Numbered from the stretch's first letter, positions 1 to 9,516 are shown. The stretch is 64,000 nt of DNA from SIG299 sp045531955 (GCA_045531955.1 JAZSFC010000020.1:69861-133860); one strand, 5' to 3'. Numbers and translations: made by a program. The notes: generated by a model from the sequence alone, not told the origin.

Positions 1-2
1 TC

Positions 3-1712
3 CATCCAACCAAAGGCATTCCTACCGTCCGCGTGGTTTATACGATTCTGCATGCCGGCGGCAAATTCAGCAGCAGCGTCTATAAAGTATCCGGCGGTCT
101 GCACGGTGTTGGTGCTTCCGTAGTGAATGCACTTTCCACCAAAATGCTGGTAGAGGTCCGTAAAGACGGTAAAATCTACCGCGACACCTACGAAAACGGC
201 GGACATCCTACCACCGAACTGGAAAAAGGTCTGCTCCCGGTAGTCGGAAAATGTACCAAAGCAGATACCGGAACAAAAGTAGTATTCTATCCGGACCCAA
301 CCATTTTTGAAACCGTGGAATTTAAACCGGATATCATTGCAAAGCGTTTAAAAGAATCTGCTTACCTGAATAAGGGGCTGACCCTGAATTTCAAAGATGA
401 AAAGAACGGAACCGAAACCGTCTTCTATGAGGAAGAGGGTATTAAAAGTTTCGTTTCCCATATTACCAAAACCTCTATGAAGGATGCGGAAAATGTCAAA
501 CTTCTCCTTCCGGAACCTGTTTATGTAGAAGGCTCCAGCGGTGATATTGAAGTAGAAGTAGCATTTACTTACACTAACACCTACCAGGAACAGATTAACT
601 CCTACTGTAACCGCATCAACGTAGTAGACGGCGGCACCCTGGTTACCGGTTTTAAAAACGCTTTAACCCGCATTATGAATAAATATGCCCGCGAACTCGG
701 CATTTTAAAGGAAAAGGATGAAAACTTCGACGGTAAAGATATCCGTAACGGTCTTATTGCCATTGTTTCCATCAAACATCCGGACCCTCAGTTTGAAGGT
801 CAAACAAAAACCAAGCTCGGTAATACCGATGCTAAAAGTGCCGTAGACGACGTCTTTGCGGCGGAGGTTACCCGATACTTTGATAAAAACATTGAAGAGC
901 TTCGTGCCATCTTAGAAAACACCATGAAGTCCTACAATGCACGTAAAGCAGGTGACAAAGCAAGAAATGCCATCTTAAAGCAGCTAAATGATGTGGATAC
1001 CAGAAGTAAACTGGCCTCCTGCTCGTCTAAAAAACCGGAAGAATGCGAAATTTACATCGTCGAAGGTGATTCCGCCGGCGGCACTGTAAAAACCGCAAGA
1101 AACCGTAAAACCCAGGCTGTTCTTCCTCTGCGCGGTAAAATCCTAAATGTAGAAAAGGCTGCTTTGGAAAAAATCTTAGTGAATAACGAAATCAAGACCA
1201 TGATTGCTTCCTTCGGATGCGGCATTGGCGACGATTTCGATATTTCCAAATTACGTTATCATAAAATTATTATCCTGACCGATGCGGATGTAGACGGTGC
1301 ACATATCAGTACCCTGTTACTTACCTTCTTCTACCGCTTTATGCCGGAGCTTATCATGGAGGGAAAAGTATTCCGCGGAATGCCACCTCTCTATAAAGTA
1401 GATTACGAAACAAACGGAAAAACAAAGAAATCTAAACAGTCCAGATATCTGTTCAACGATTTCGAGCTGGAAAAATTCCGTAAGGAAGGACACAAAATTC
1501 TTGCACTCCAGCGTTATAAAGGTCTTGGCGAAATGGATGCCGACCAGCTTTGGGAAACCACACTAAATCCGGAAACCCGTGTTTTAGCCCAGGTTTCCAT
1601 TTCCGACACCGTAGAAGCCGATGAAGTAACCTCCCTGCTCATGGGCAGTGCGGTTCCACCGAGACGTGCCTTTATTGTAGAAGAAGCAAAATACGCAAAG
1701 TTAGATGTGTGA
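3..1712 (+). CDS. Type IIA DNA topoisomerase B subunit (ParE/GyrB family), 5' end outside window
   Basis: ATP-hydrolysing B subunit of a type IIA topoisomerase, which changes DNA supercoiling or decatenates DNA together with the A subunit encoded about 750 bp downstream. The frame is open from base 3 (HPTKGIPTV...), so the gene starts before the window. Visible are the end of the GHKL ATPase domain (LHAGGKF, then SGGLHGVGASVVNALS), the transducer domain, and the TOPRIM domain with EGDSAGG, PLRGKILNVEKA and the metal site DADVDGAHI. The C-terminal RYKGLGEMDADQLWETT block is the family signature. Many Clostridia carry two such pairs; gyrase and topoisomerase IV cannot be separated safely from this fragment, so no symbol is given. 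The stop codon directly abuts a long palindrome. Confidence 0.93.
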   Translation, partial: HPTKGIPTVRVVYTILHAGGKFSSSVYKVSGGLHGVGASVVNALSTKMLVEVRKDGKIYRDTYENGGHPTTELEKGLLPVVGKCTKADTGTKVVFYPDPTIFETVEFKPDIIAKRLKESAYLNKGLTLNFKDEKNGTETVFYEEEGIKSFVSHITKTSMKDAENVKLLLPEPVYVEGSSGDIEVEVAFTYTNTYQEQINSYCNRINVVDGGTLVTGFKNALTRIMNKYARELGILKEKDENFDGKDIRNGLIAIVSIKHPDPQFEGQTKTKLGNTDAKSAVDDVFAAEVTRYFDKNIEELRAILENTMKSYNARKAGDKARNAILKQLNDVDTRSKLASCSSKKPEECEIYIVEGDSAGGTVKTARNRKTQAVLPLRGKILNVEKAALEKILVNNEIKTMIASFGCGIGDDFDISKLRYHKIIILTDADVDGAHISTLLLTFFYRFMPELIMEGKVFRGMPPLYKVDYETNGKTKKSKQSRYLFNDFELEKFRKEGHKILALQRYKGLGEMDADQLWETTLNPETRVLAQVSISDTVEADEVTSLLMGSAVPPRRAFIVEEAKYAKLDV

Positions 1713-1980
1713 TTTCACATTTTTCGGGATTTGCAGGTATCGGATTTTGGCTCCATGACCGCCTACGCAACTATGATTTTTTAACATTTTGCAAGTAGAA
1801 TTATTCACAGTGACGCGACCGGTCCGGATTCGCCTTCCATGGCTCAGCCGGACCTCTTCCCGACATCCTTGTCGTGAAGTCCCTGGTTATATGCAAAATG
1901 CTTAAAAATCTATAGTTGCTCCGTCATGGTCCTGTTCGCCAAAATCCGATGCCACGCAAATCTGCGAAGAATTGTGAAAT
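1711..1980. repeat. 270-nt imperfect palindromic element between the topoisomerase genes
   Basis: The left arm (1711-1793) and the reverse complement of the right arm (1892-1980) align along almost their whole length. Shared blocks include ATTTCACA, ATCGGATTTTGG, CCATGAC, GCAACTAT and CATTTTGCA. The central part (1794-1891) contains smaller hairpins (GTCCGG...CCGGAC and CGACA...TGTCG), so the transcript would fold into a long stem with a branched head. The element begins on the stop codon of the B-subunit gene. It could be a MITE-like palindromic element or a structured RNA. No coding capacity is seen. Confidence 0.75.
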
Positions 1981-2022
1981 TTACAGTGTCTAACGTCCCA
2001 TATAAAGTTTTCGGAGAACAAG

Positions 2023-2437
2023 ATGAATGTTATCGACCATTACGACCAACTGATTGAAGAGAATAACGACCCGTTTCGTGATTCACCCATTTTGCAAGAA
2101 TACATGAGTAAGTGGGATGGGCAAATATTTTTAGATTCCATGTGCCTTTCACCTGAAAAAAAGTTCTGGAAATAGGAATAGGTACCGGCCGAATTGCTGC
2201 AAAAGTAGCTCCTTATTGTTTAAAACTGACAGGAATAGATATTTCACCAAAAACAATAGAAAGAGCCAAGGAAAACCTTTCACATTTTGGAATGATTCTA
2301 TCGATATGGGAACCCGAAAAATAATCATATATCCAGATAAACTTGATACCATAATTACTTTAATCAGTTTATCAACCATGAAAATAGTAACTCAGTACGA
2401 AACCGAATTTGCGCACATAATTGTATGTTCAAAATAG
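2023..2437 (+). pseudogene. Decayed SAM-dependent methyltransferase gene
   Basis: A class I SAM-methyltransferase in pieces. Frame 1 starts at ATG 2023 (MNVIDHYDQLIEEN) after a weak GGAG and runs to an A-tract near 2158. One A appears to be missing there, and a stop follows. The next frame continues the protein with the SAM-binding loop VLEIGIGTGRIAAK and GIDISPKTIERAKENL up to about 2290. A third frame then gives the family's typical C-terminus (MGTRKIIIYPD...TEFAHIIVCSK, ending at 2437). The central 60-80 residues are absent. Two frame changes plus a deletion make a functional product very unlikely. It sits between two topoisomerase genes that are normally adjacent, so it probably entered the operon by insertion. 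Confidence 0.7.
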
Positions 2438-2469
2438 AAACTTAAACCTTGCCTTAAAGGAGAACCATA

Positions 2470-4716
2470 ATGAAAACTACAGTAACAGAAAACCTGATTC
2501 AGCTGGATTTTGCAGAGGAGATGAAAACCTCCTTCCGTGACTATGCGGTCAGCGTTATCGTAGACCGTGCCCTGCCGGATGTAAGAGACGGTTTAAAGCC
2601 GGTTCAGCGAAGAATCTTATATGCCATGACCGAGCTCGGTCTGGACCCGAAAAAGCCGCACAGAAAGAGCGCCCGTATTGTCGGTGATACCATGGGTAAA
2701 TACCACCCTCACGGTGACTCTTCCATTTATGATGCCCTGGTGCACATGTCCGAGGACTTTTCCCTTTCCATTCCGCTCATTGATGGTCACGGAAACTTCG
2801 GTTCCTTAGACGGTGACCCGGCTGCTGCCATGCGATACACCGAGGCAAGACTTTCCGAAGGTGCCATGACCATGCTGGACCATTTGGAAAAAGGTTTGGT
2901 TGACTTTATACCAAACTTTGATAACAGTGAAAAAGAGCCGACCGTTCTTCCGGCCATGCTTCCAAACCTGCTTATCAACGGTACCACCGGTATTGCGGTA
3001 GGTATGGTAACCAATATTCCGCCGCATAATCCGGGAGAAGTCATCGACGGCGCCATTGCCTTTATTGATAACCCTGATATTTCCTTGGAAGAACTGATGA
3101 CCTATATTCCGGGACCTGACTTTCCGACCGGCGGCATGATTACCAATGCCGAGGTGCTTCCTGCCCTCTATGCCACCGGCGAAGGAAAACTGAAAGTCCG
3201 CGCCAAGGCCCACATTGAAAACGGCGATTACGGCAAGAAAAACATCGTCATTACCGAAATCCCGTACACCAGTGCAGGTAATAAAACCCGTCTGGTGGAA
3301 ACTATCGTGGATTTAATGAAGGAAAAGGTCTTTGAAGAAATTAACGATGTCAGGGACGAATCCTCCAAGGATGTCCGCATTGTAATTGAAGTAAAGAAGG
3401 ACCGTGATGCAGACAACCTGCTTAACGGTTTGTATAAGAAAACCGGTCTGGAGGATACTTACTCCGTCAACATGCTGGCGGTAAAGGATCAGCAGCCGAT
3501 AGTATTTAACTTAAAATCCATGCTGGCAGAATTCGTGGAATTCCAGGAAATTCTCTATACCAAAGAATACCAGCATATGTTAAACAAGGCCAACGACCGT
3601 TTGGAAATCGTCGGAGGTTTAATCCGCGCCACCGATATCATCGACTTAATCATCGAAATTTTACGTGGCAGTACCTCTGTAAAACAGGCGAAGGGTTGCT
3701 TAATGACCGGCGACATTACCGACATTAAGTTCAAATCCGAGGCTTCCAAAAAACAAGCAACTACTCTGGATTTTACAGAGCGTCAGGCAGATGCTATCCT
3801 TGCAATGCCTCTTAGCAAGTTAATCGGTCTGGAACTGATGAAACTGCATGAAGAAAACGACACTCTCCTTAAAAATATTGAAACCTATAAAAAAGTGCTG
3901 GGTTCCGTCAAGGAGCTCCATAAGGTAATCAAGAAGCAGTTGCAGGAATTCCGTAAAAAGTTTGACCAGCCTCGCCGTACCGAAATCAGCCAGGTTGTTT
4001 CCCACAACTATGTGGTAGAAGAAAAGATTGAAGACATTTACATACTCATTGATAAATTCGGCTACACCAAATCCTGTGAAGCTTCCATTATTGCAAAGCA
4101 GGGCGAAGAAGCCTTAAAAGACTTCCCGAACACCGTCAAGATGAAGAATACCGATAAGCTCTGTGTCTTCACTGCCGAAGGTAACATGTATCAGGTTAAA
4201 GCTTCCGCTATTCCGAAGGGCAGACCAAAGGACAAGGGCGTGCTTATCCACACCTTATGCAAGGTAGGTAAGGAAGACATCATTGCTTATATGGGCTTTG
4301 AAGACCTGTTTGAATCCCAGCTGCTCTTTGTAACCAAGTCCGGTTACATTAAGCTGGTATCCGGTATCGAATTTGACACCAACCGCAGTGTGGTTACTAC
4401 CACCAAGTTAGAAGACGGCGACTTAGTCGTTGGCTTATCCCAGCTCTCCGCCATGGACGTTCTTTCCTGCACACAAAAGGTTATCCTTTATACCAATGCA
4501 GGATTATCTCTCGGATTCCCACTGGAGGAAGTTCCGGAACTTAAGAAAGTCAGCCGTGGTGTTAAGGCCATTTCCCTGGACAAGAACGACTTTGTCGTTT
4601 ACGCTACCAGCGTCGGCCCGTATGATGAATTCTTTACTTACCGCGGAAAAGAATATTCCGCAAAGAAAGTAAGAAACAGAAAACGCGGTGCTAAGGGTCA
4701 GAAGGCGACGTTGTAA
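2470..4716 (+). CDS. Type IIA DNA topoisomerase A subunit (ParC/GyrA family)
   Basis: DNA-cleaving A subunit, partner of the upstream B subunit. At 748 aa it is near topoisomerase IV A length and shorter than typical GyrA. The winged-helix CAP region carries GKYHPHGDSSIYDAL and the catalytic tyrosine in AMRYTEARL (about residue 123). The quinolone-pocket positions read Ser and Asp, the usual sensitive residues. A coiled-coil tower follows, then a C-terminal beta-pinwheel with blade repeats such as VSRGVKAI. I see no canonical GyrA-box (QRRGGKG), which favours a topoisomerase IV-like or second-paralog role; this is inference. The start at 2470 has AAAGGAG upstream. Normal operon contact with the B gene is broken by the palindrome and the methyltransferase remnant. 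Confidence 0.93.
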   Translation: MKTTVTENLIQLDFAEEMKTSFRDYAVSVIVDRALPDVRDGLKPVQRRILYAMTELGLDPKKPHRKSARIVGDTMGKYHPHGDSSIYDALVHMSEDFSLSIPLIDGHGNFGSLDGDPAAAMRYTEARLSEGAMTMLDHLEKGLVDFIPNFDNSEKEPTVLPAMLPNLLINGTTGIAVGMVTNIPPHNPGEVIDGAIAFIDNPDISLEELMTYIPGPDFPTGGMITNAEVLPALYATGEGKLKVRAKAHIENGDYGKKNIVITEIPYTSAGNKTRLVETIVDLMKEKVFEEINDVRDESSKDVRIVIEVKKDRDADNLLNGLYKKTGLEDTYSVNMLAVKDQQPIVFNLKSMLAEFVEFQEILYTKEYQHMLNKANDRLEIVGGLIRATDIIDLIIEILRGSTSVKQAKGCLMTGDITDIKFKSEASKKQATTLDFTERQADAILAMPLSKLIGLELMKLHEENDTLLKNIETYKKVLGSVKELHKVIKKQLQEFRKKFDQPRRTEISQVVSHNYVVEEKIEDIYILIDKFGYTKSCEASIIAKQGEEALKDFPNTVKMKNTDKLCVFTAEGNMYQVKASAIPKGRPKDKGVLIHTLCKVGKEDIIAYMGFEDLFESQLLFVTKSGYIKLVSGIEFDTNRSVVTTTKLEDGDLVVGLSQLSAMDVLSCTQKVILYTNAGLSLGFPLEEVPELKKVSRGVKAISLDKNDFVVYATSVGPYDEFFTYRGKEYSAKKVRNRKRGAKGQKATL

Positions 4717-4744
4717 AGCCACCACATTACAGATTGCAATACAC

Positions 4745-4799
4745 AAGCGGATGCTTTGATTGTCCAATTACGATTGGATAATCAAAGCATCCGCTTTTT
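4745..4799 (+). terminator. Rho-independent terminator after the topoisomerase A gene
   Basis: A long near-perfect hairpin (stem AAGCGGATGCTTTGATT / AATCAAAGCATCCGCTT, loop region 4762-4778) is followed by TTTTT. It lies between convergent genes, so it may also limit leftward readthrough. Confidence 0.9.
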
Positions 4800-4817
4800 A
4801 CATACTGTTAAACTACT

Positions 4818-5120
4818 TTATAACAATTCCGTTTGCACTATCTCACAAATTTTCCCTGCATCCAGCCGCTTGTTTCTGAAATACACCATCAGATTCAGTG
4901 TTACCACCACCAGATTGATAAAGTATACCACCAGTACATAGTTGGTCTGATTCACCAAAAGCTTGGCACTAATTCCGGCCACATAACCGAAAATAATCAG
5001 CAAAATAAAGGGCAGGCTCATATTCTTTGCGGAACGGGCCTTATATGCCTTCATGGTGTTGATTGGCCAGGAAAGACCAAAACAGATTAACATGGTTGCT
5101 TCTAACATCGAACTCATCAT
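4818..5120 (-). CDS. Small PQ-loop (SemiSWEET-like) membrane protein
   Basis: About 100 residues with three hydrophobic helices and the block SWPINTMKAYKARSAKNMS. This matches the PQ-loop signature with PI in place of PQ, as in single-triple-helix SemiSWEET-type sugar transporters, which work as dimers. I start it at ATG 5120 because GGAGG lies 5 nt upstream; the TTG four codons earlier has no such site. It follows the SGNH-like gene by 21 nt and is probably cotranscribed with it. The substrate is unknown. Confidence 0.7.
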   Translation of the reverse strand: MMSSMLEATMLICFGLSWPINTMKAYKARSAKNMSLPFILLIIFGYVAGISAKLLVNQTNYVLVVYFINLVVVTLNLMVYFRNKRLDAGKICEIVQTELL

Positions 5121-5141
5121 TTCATCCTCCAAATTCTAAGT

Positions 5142-5705
5142 CTATTGCATCATCAAATCAAACACTGCTCTTGTGGCAATATCAGAATAACCAAGATTGC
5201 TGTCATACAGAGCAAGCTTTACTGCGCCCAGGAAAGTTGGAAGGAACTCTTCCTCCGTAGAAACAGCCGGAATCCGATAAAAGGTGCAGCCAAATTCCTT
5301 AGCCAGTTTTTTCAACTCCTCATTAAAGCAGTCGCAGACCTCTCCCCTGCCCGGCACCGTAGTTACCACCAGCTGACAATGAGGAAGGCTTACATGAATT
5401 TTATACAAAATCCAGCGATACTGCTCTATCATTTGTGCAACGTCATCAGAAACCAGCAAATCTTCTTCCCCCAGATTGATGATCACCCGAGATGGAGAAA
5501 GTTCCATCACACACTGTTCCAACACCGTCTCCGCCTCCTTAAGACGCAGACCGGCTATGCTGCGATTATAAATATTTTGGGAAGTATGAAACCCTTGTAA
5601 TAATTCATTGACCGGTTGCTCCGCCAGAGAGGTAGACCCCCACAGAACAATTCCATTTCCCTTCGCCAGTTTATTCAAAAATGTATACTGCTTTTTCGCT
5701 TTCAT
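5142..5705 (-). CDS. SGNH/GDSL-hydrolase-like protein
   Basis: A 187-residue cytoplasmic-looking protein without signal peptide. Its layout follows the SGNH hydrolase fold: a first block VLWGSTSLAE where GDS normally sits, a second block NRSIAG (block II Gly/Asn region), and a third block IINLGEEDL in place of GxND. The catalytic Ser could be either Ser of GSTS; the canonical Asn of block III is replaced, so activity is uncertain. A GGAG site precedes ATG 5705. It is the first gene of a two-gene unit with the PQ-loop protein. Family membership is inferred from motif order only. Confidence 0.5.
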   Translation of the reverse strand: MKAKKQYTFLNKLAKGNGIVLWGSTSLAEQPVNELLQGFHTSQNIYNRSIAGLRLKEAETVLEQCVMELSPSRVIINLGEEDLLVSDDVAQMIEQYRWILYKIHVSLPHCQLVVTTVPGRGEVCDCFNEELKKLAKEFGCTFYRIPAVSTEEEFLPTFLGAVKLALYDSNLGYSDIATRAVFDLMMQ

Positions 5706-5943
5706 CTCGATTTTCTCCTTAAACTATCTGTTTTTTGGTACTCGAGTGGCCTCCTCTTGCCCTGTATTATATGCTTGACAAAAGAAAAAGTCTAATATAT
5801 CATTTAATTAGTTTCAATAGGTTTCATCCTATGTTTTTTTCATTACAGAATAAAAATCATAGAACTTAGTTTAAATTATATAGTAAAAAAGCTATTATTT
5901 TTATGAAATCAAATGAATTTATCAAGAAAGGAGTGTCAACATT

Positions 5944-6819
5944 TTGGAAATTACACAATTAAAATATTTTTACGCCCTGGCCCAGAATCAGCACGTTACC
6001 CGCACTGCCGAGCAGTTAAATATCGCCCAGCCCTCCTTAACCCAGAGCATTCGCCGACTGGAAAAAGAACTGAATGTCAAACTCTTTAAAACAAATGGGA
6101 GAAATATTGTTCTGACAGAATGCGGAAAATATCTGCAAAGAAAAATAGAACCTTTGTTAAAAACACTAAACGAAATCCCGGAAGAAATTCAGACCCTTAC
6201 CGGCGACCGCAAAAAAATGTTGAAAATCAACGTACTGGCAGCATCCACCCTTATTACTGACACCATCATCCGCTATCAGAAGGAGCATCCGGAAGTACGG
6301 TTTCAAATTGTGCAAAATGTAGAAACCGAAGGTGCCGACATCACCATTTTTACCAGGGAATTTTTCCAACAGCCCCTGGTCTCCAAAGATAGCTTCTATA
6401 TTTTCTCCGAGGAAATTTTTCTGGCGGTGCCAAAGACTTCGGAATATGCCCAAAGAGAAACCATTACGCTAAATGAAATGGCTGGTAAAAGCTTTATTTC
6501 CCTGGCCGGCACTAAGGGCCTGCGTTCCATTTGTGACCGCTTCTGTCTGCATGCCGGCTTTAAGCCAAATGTAGTTTTCGAAAGCGACAATGCTTCAGCA
6601 GTAAAAAACCTGATTGGTGCCAGCATCGGTGTAGGTTTCTGGCCGGAGCATACCTGGGAGACACACGAAGGCAGCGGCATGACACTGCTGCCAATTTCCG
6701 AACCGAAATGCCAGCGGGATATTATTGTGCAGCTGCATCACGATTCTGAAAGCCACGAGGAGGCCTTCCGGTATTATAAATATCTGGTGGAGTTCTTTGA
6801 AGAGCTTAAGAAAGCATAA
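5944..6819 (+). CDS. LysR-family transcriptional regulator
   Basis: 291 residues, the usual LysR length. The N-terminal winged helix-turn-helix (residues 1-60: LKYFYALAQNQHVTRTAEQL, then PSLTQSIRRLEKEL) is followed by a two-lobed ligand-binding domain. The start is TTG at 5944, placed by AAAGGAG upstream and by the normal LysR N-terminus. The 238-bp region upstream is AT-rich and should hold its promoter and operator, since LysR genes usually regulate a neighbour or themselves. The divergent PQ-loop/SGNH pair is the natural candidate target; the convergent permease is the other. The effector is unknown. Confidence 0.9.
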   Translation: MEITQLKYFYALAQNQHVTRTAEQLNIAQPSLTQSIRRLEKELNVKLFKTNGRNIVLTECGKYLQRKIEPLLKTLNEIPEEIQTLTGDRKKMLKINVLAASTLITDTIIRYQKEHPEVRFQIVQNVETEGADITIFTREFFQQPLVSKDSFYIFSEEIFLAVPKTSEYAQRETITLNEMAGKSFISLAGTKGLRSICDRFCLHAGFKPNVVFESDNASAVKNLIGASIGVGFWPEHTWETHEGSGMTLLPISEPKCQRDIIVQLHHDSESHEEAFRYYKYLVEFFEELKKA

Positions 6820-6820
6820 A

Positions 6821-6858
6821 AAAACGGAGTACACTGCAAAATCGCAGGTACTCCGTTT
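6821..6858. terminator. Bidirectional terminator between lysR-type gene and permease
   Basis: The stem AAACGGAGTAC...GTACTCCGTTT around a TGC/GCA inner pairing is flanked by an A-run on the left and T-rich sequence on the right. It lies between convergent genes and can serve both. Confidence 0.85.
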
Positions 6859-6869
6859 CATTTATCACT

Positions 6870-7976
6870 TTATATATTACTCTGCGTCAAATACAATACC
6901 ACTAAAAACAGTACATTCAATCCCGTAAACAGAGCCACATACTTACCTAAGTTCTCCGGCTGACGCTTCTTAAACTCAGTTAACGTAATTAAACTTGCCA
7001 GAGAAGCAATCGGAGTACCAAGGCCCCCGATATTCACTGCAGGAAGCAGGCTTGCATAATCCATGGTAAAGTGGGATAACAGCACAGCACTAGGCACGTT
7101 ACTGATACACTGACAGGACAAAATACCAAACAGTAAGGTATTCTTCGGAAGCAGTGTGGAAAACAATTCATTGACTGCCGGGATTCTTGCTGCATTTCCG
7201 CTAAATACAAAGAACACACAGAAGGTTAACAGTAACGGATAGTTAACTTCCTTCAAGGCTGCCTTATCTAAAAATAACAGCGCCAACACTACAACTGCAG
7301 TTCCGAGAGCATACGGAACTACACGGAACACAATTAAAATACTGAAAATAAATAAGGCGGAATAAATAAAGGTTCTCTGCTTATCCAGCACATAACCCTC
7401 ATCTCTTTTTAAAGTCAGAGGTGTCTTTTTTACAAATAAGCAAATAGCAAGAATCAACAGGGTTGCCATAAAAAAGCTTGGAAACATAATCTGCATAAAC
7501 TCCACAGTTCCAATCTGATAGTGGGCATACAAATATAAATTCTGTGGATTACCAAACGGGGTCAGCATGCCGCCAAGATTTGCTGCAATATTCTGCATAA
7601 TGAAGGTGAATGCCATTACCTGTTTGTTGTCGGTTTTATGTAACACAAAATATCCCAACGGAAGGAATGTAAGAAGGGCCATATCGTTGGCTAATACCAT
7701 GGAACCGACAAAAGTAATAAACACCAATGCAATTACCGCACTCCGAAGATTAGCCAATTTTAAAATTATACTCTTGCTCAAAATTTCAAATACATGAATG
7801 TGACCAAATGCACTCACTACCGCCAATGTACAAAACAAGGTGGCCAGTGTCTGTAAATTGAAATAGTCCAAGTATTGTCCGTCTACCGGAACAAATACAC
7901 ATGTTACCAACATGGCTACAATTGCCACACACAGCACCGGCTGATCTTTTACCACTCTTACGACCTGTTGTCTCAT
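6870..7976 (-). CDS. Anion permease of the ion-transporter superfamily (SLC13/ArsB/citrate-like)
   Basis: An integral membrane protein of about 368 residues with roughly ten hydrophobic segments. It contains two family-typical re-entrant stretches, LGGMLTPFGNPQNLYLYAHYQ and a later VNIGGLGTPIASLASLI, as in citrate/dicarboxylate/arsenite carriers of the IT superfamily. The start is ATG 7976 (MRQQVVRVV), which has GGAG close upstream; the longer open frame upstream reads through the intergenic region and is not protein-like. The 'GNPQN' motif resembles the SNxxT/GTPxN loops that coordinate substrate and Na+. The substrate (dicarboxylate, arsenite or other) cannot be read from sequence. Confidence 0.8.
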   Translation of the reverse strand: MRQQVVRVVKDQPVLCVAIVAMLVTCVFVPVDGQYLDYFNLQTLATLFCTLAVVSAFGHIHVFEILSKSIILKLANLRSAVIALVFITFVGSMVLANDMALLTFLPLGYFVLHKTDNKQVMAFTFIMQNIAANLGGMLTPFGNPQNLYLYAHYQIGTVEFMQIMFPSFFMATLLILAICLFVKKTPLTLKRDEGYVLDKQRTFIYSALFIFSILIVFRVVPYALGTAVVVLALLFLDKAALKEVNYPLLLTFCVFFVFSGNAARIPAVNELFSTLLPKNTLLFGILSCQCISNVPSAVLLSHFTMDYASLLPAVNIGGLGTPIASLASLITLTEFKKRQPENLGKYVALFTGLNVLFLVVLYLTQSNI

Positions 7977-8051
7977 TTTCTCCAATCTCCCTATCGGTAT
8001 GACATAACAAATTATTCTCAATATATGCGGTTTATTCTCTCCCTTGCATAT

Positions 8052-8092
8052 AAAAACACCCGCAACGGTGCAAATTGTACCACTGCGGGCGT
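8052..8092 (-). terminator. Terminator downstream of the ABC transporter operon
   Basis: Read leftward, the stem CCCGCAGTGGTAC / GCACCGTTGCGGG is followed by TGTTTTTAT. It ends the XRE-DUF3169-ABC operon before the permease promoter. Confidence 0.8.
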
Positions 8093-8166
8093 TTCTCGTC
8101 AATTCGTTATTTTACTAATTTTTCATCAATATTCCACCGGATTTTATGCATTTTTCCAAAGAAAAA

Positions 8167-9516
8167 TCAGTTTTTGTTTTTCAAGATACCAACCACATTC
8201 TTTAACGTCACTTTTTCGCCGGTATACAGAACCAAACCTTTATAAATTCTTCCGGATAACATAATTACCAGTAAAGAGAATACCAGCAAAATTCCGGTAG
8301 ATAAAATTCCCTGTCCGATACCAATGGCACCGGTAAGCAGGTCTACAGGCACACAAAATGGAATGGTGAACGGAATGTTTCTTGCTACCACCAGCAGACT
8401 TTCCTTTTCCATTAAAGTACCAAAATAGCACACAATCCAGCTGATGACAATCGGAAGAGTAAAAATGCTCTGGGTGTTGGCAGCTTCTTCCGGACGACTG
8501 ACCATACTTCCTGCCATACCGGAAAGCACGCAATAAAACAGAACACCGCAACAAAAAGTAACAATTGCCAATACTACAGCCACAGGAGAAAATGCGCTTT
8601 CACCGATATTGGTACGCATAAACTCTATCACTGCACTTAATCCGCTTTCCGTTCCCGGATACATATACTCTGAAACCTTTCCGCCAACAAAAATTCCGAT
8701 GACTAAAGCCGCCACCCAAATGAAGAACTGCTGCATAGCAGTTGCTACAATAGCAAATACTTTTCCTGTAAGTAATGCATACGGATGAAGGGACGTAAGC
8801 AATGTTTCCACCAGTTTAGATGTCTTTTCTACAGAAACACTTTGATTTATGCTCTGGCCATACATAATCAGCAGGAAATAGAGCACCAAACCAAATATCG
8901 CTGGTGCAAGGTACTGAATCAGGTACACTACTACATTGGTTTCTTCTCCTGCATCTGATACACTGATAACCACCTGTTTATTGATTTGCGAAAATTGTAA
9001 TTCGCTTAAACCACTTTGCAAAAATCTTGCCCGTTCCACTGCAATTGCCACCAAATCAGCCACATCCTGACCATCACCCAATGCAATTTCTTCTGATGTT
9101 GACGGTACAACCGCAGTCACCTCAATATTGTTTTCTATCCTCTCAATTACAACACCAACAGCCAAACCGGATTCTTCCCTGGCCGCTTCTGCCTGCAGTT
9201 CTTCCTTTGTCATATTGCTTACCTGAACCAGATTAAGACCTGCAAAATACTCCTCAGACAGCTGTGGAATCCATTCTTCAAACTGCAGTGTCCCCATCTC
9301 TGCTAAATCCAGCACATATGCAATTTCTACCGGACAAAGTTCTGCTTCAGATGTTTCCTCTTTTTCTTCCGGCTGCGCAGCAATCAAACTGATAATTACC
9401 GCCGCCGCGATAATTACAATTGCCACTAATGCCGTTACAAAAATATAGCCCTTGGAGCCTGCGTTTTGCTTATAATTAAAGGAAAATACGTTTTTCCAGC
9501 CTTTAAATTTATTCAT
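8167..9516 (-). CDS. ABC-2 type transporter permease (second of pair)
   Basis: 449 residues. It has an N-terminal membrane anchor after a short cytoplasmic lead (GWKNVFSFNYKQ), a large extracytoplasmic domain of about 170 residues, then five or six membrane helices. This is the layout of NatB/YhaP-type ABC-2 permeases. The stretch SVSVEKTSKLVETLLTSLHPYALLTGKVFAIV is the conserved cytoplasmic coupling segment. Its start codon shares one base with the stop of the preceding permease (TAATG), indicating translational coupling and probably a heterodimeric exporter with it. It is likely an efflux or envelope-stress pump; the substrate is unknown. Confidence 0.85.
   Translation of the reverse strand: MNKFKGWKNVFSFNYKQNAGSKGYIFVTALVAIVIIAAAVIISLIAAQPEEKEETSEAELCPVEIAYVLDLAEMGTLQFEEWIPQLSEEYFAGLNLVQVSNMTKEELQAEAAREESGLAVGVVIERIENNIEVTAVVPSTSEEIALGDGQDVADLVAIAVERARFLQSGLSELQFSQINKQVVISVSDAGEETNVVVYLIQYLAPAIFGLVLYFLLIMYGQSINQSVSVEKTSKLVETLLTSLHPYALLTGKVFAIVATAMQQFFIWVAALVIGIFVGGKVSEYMYPGTESGLSAVIEFMRTNIGESAFSPVAVVLAIVTFCCGVLFYCVLSGMAGSMVSRPEEAANTQSIFTLPIVISWIVCYFGTLMEKESLLVVARNIPFTIPFCVPVDLLTGAIGIGQGILSTGILLVFSLLVIMLSGRIYKGLVLYTGEKVTLKNVVGILKNKN

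Noticed and set aside
2787..3213. Long leftward open frames opposite the topoisomerase A gene
   Set aside because: They lie entirely within a clearly conserved gene and have no ribosome sites; shadows of codon bias.
5800..5845. ATAGG...CCTAT small hairpin followed by T-run as terminator
   Set aside because: A five-base stem is too weak, and the position lies between divergent promoters.
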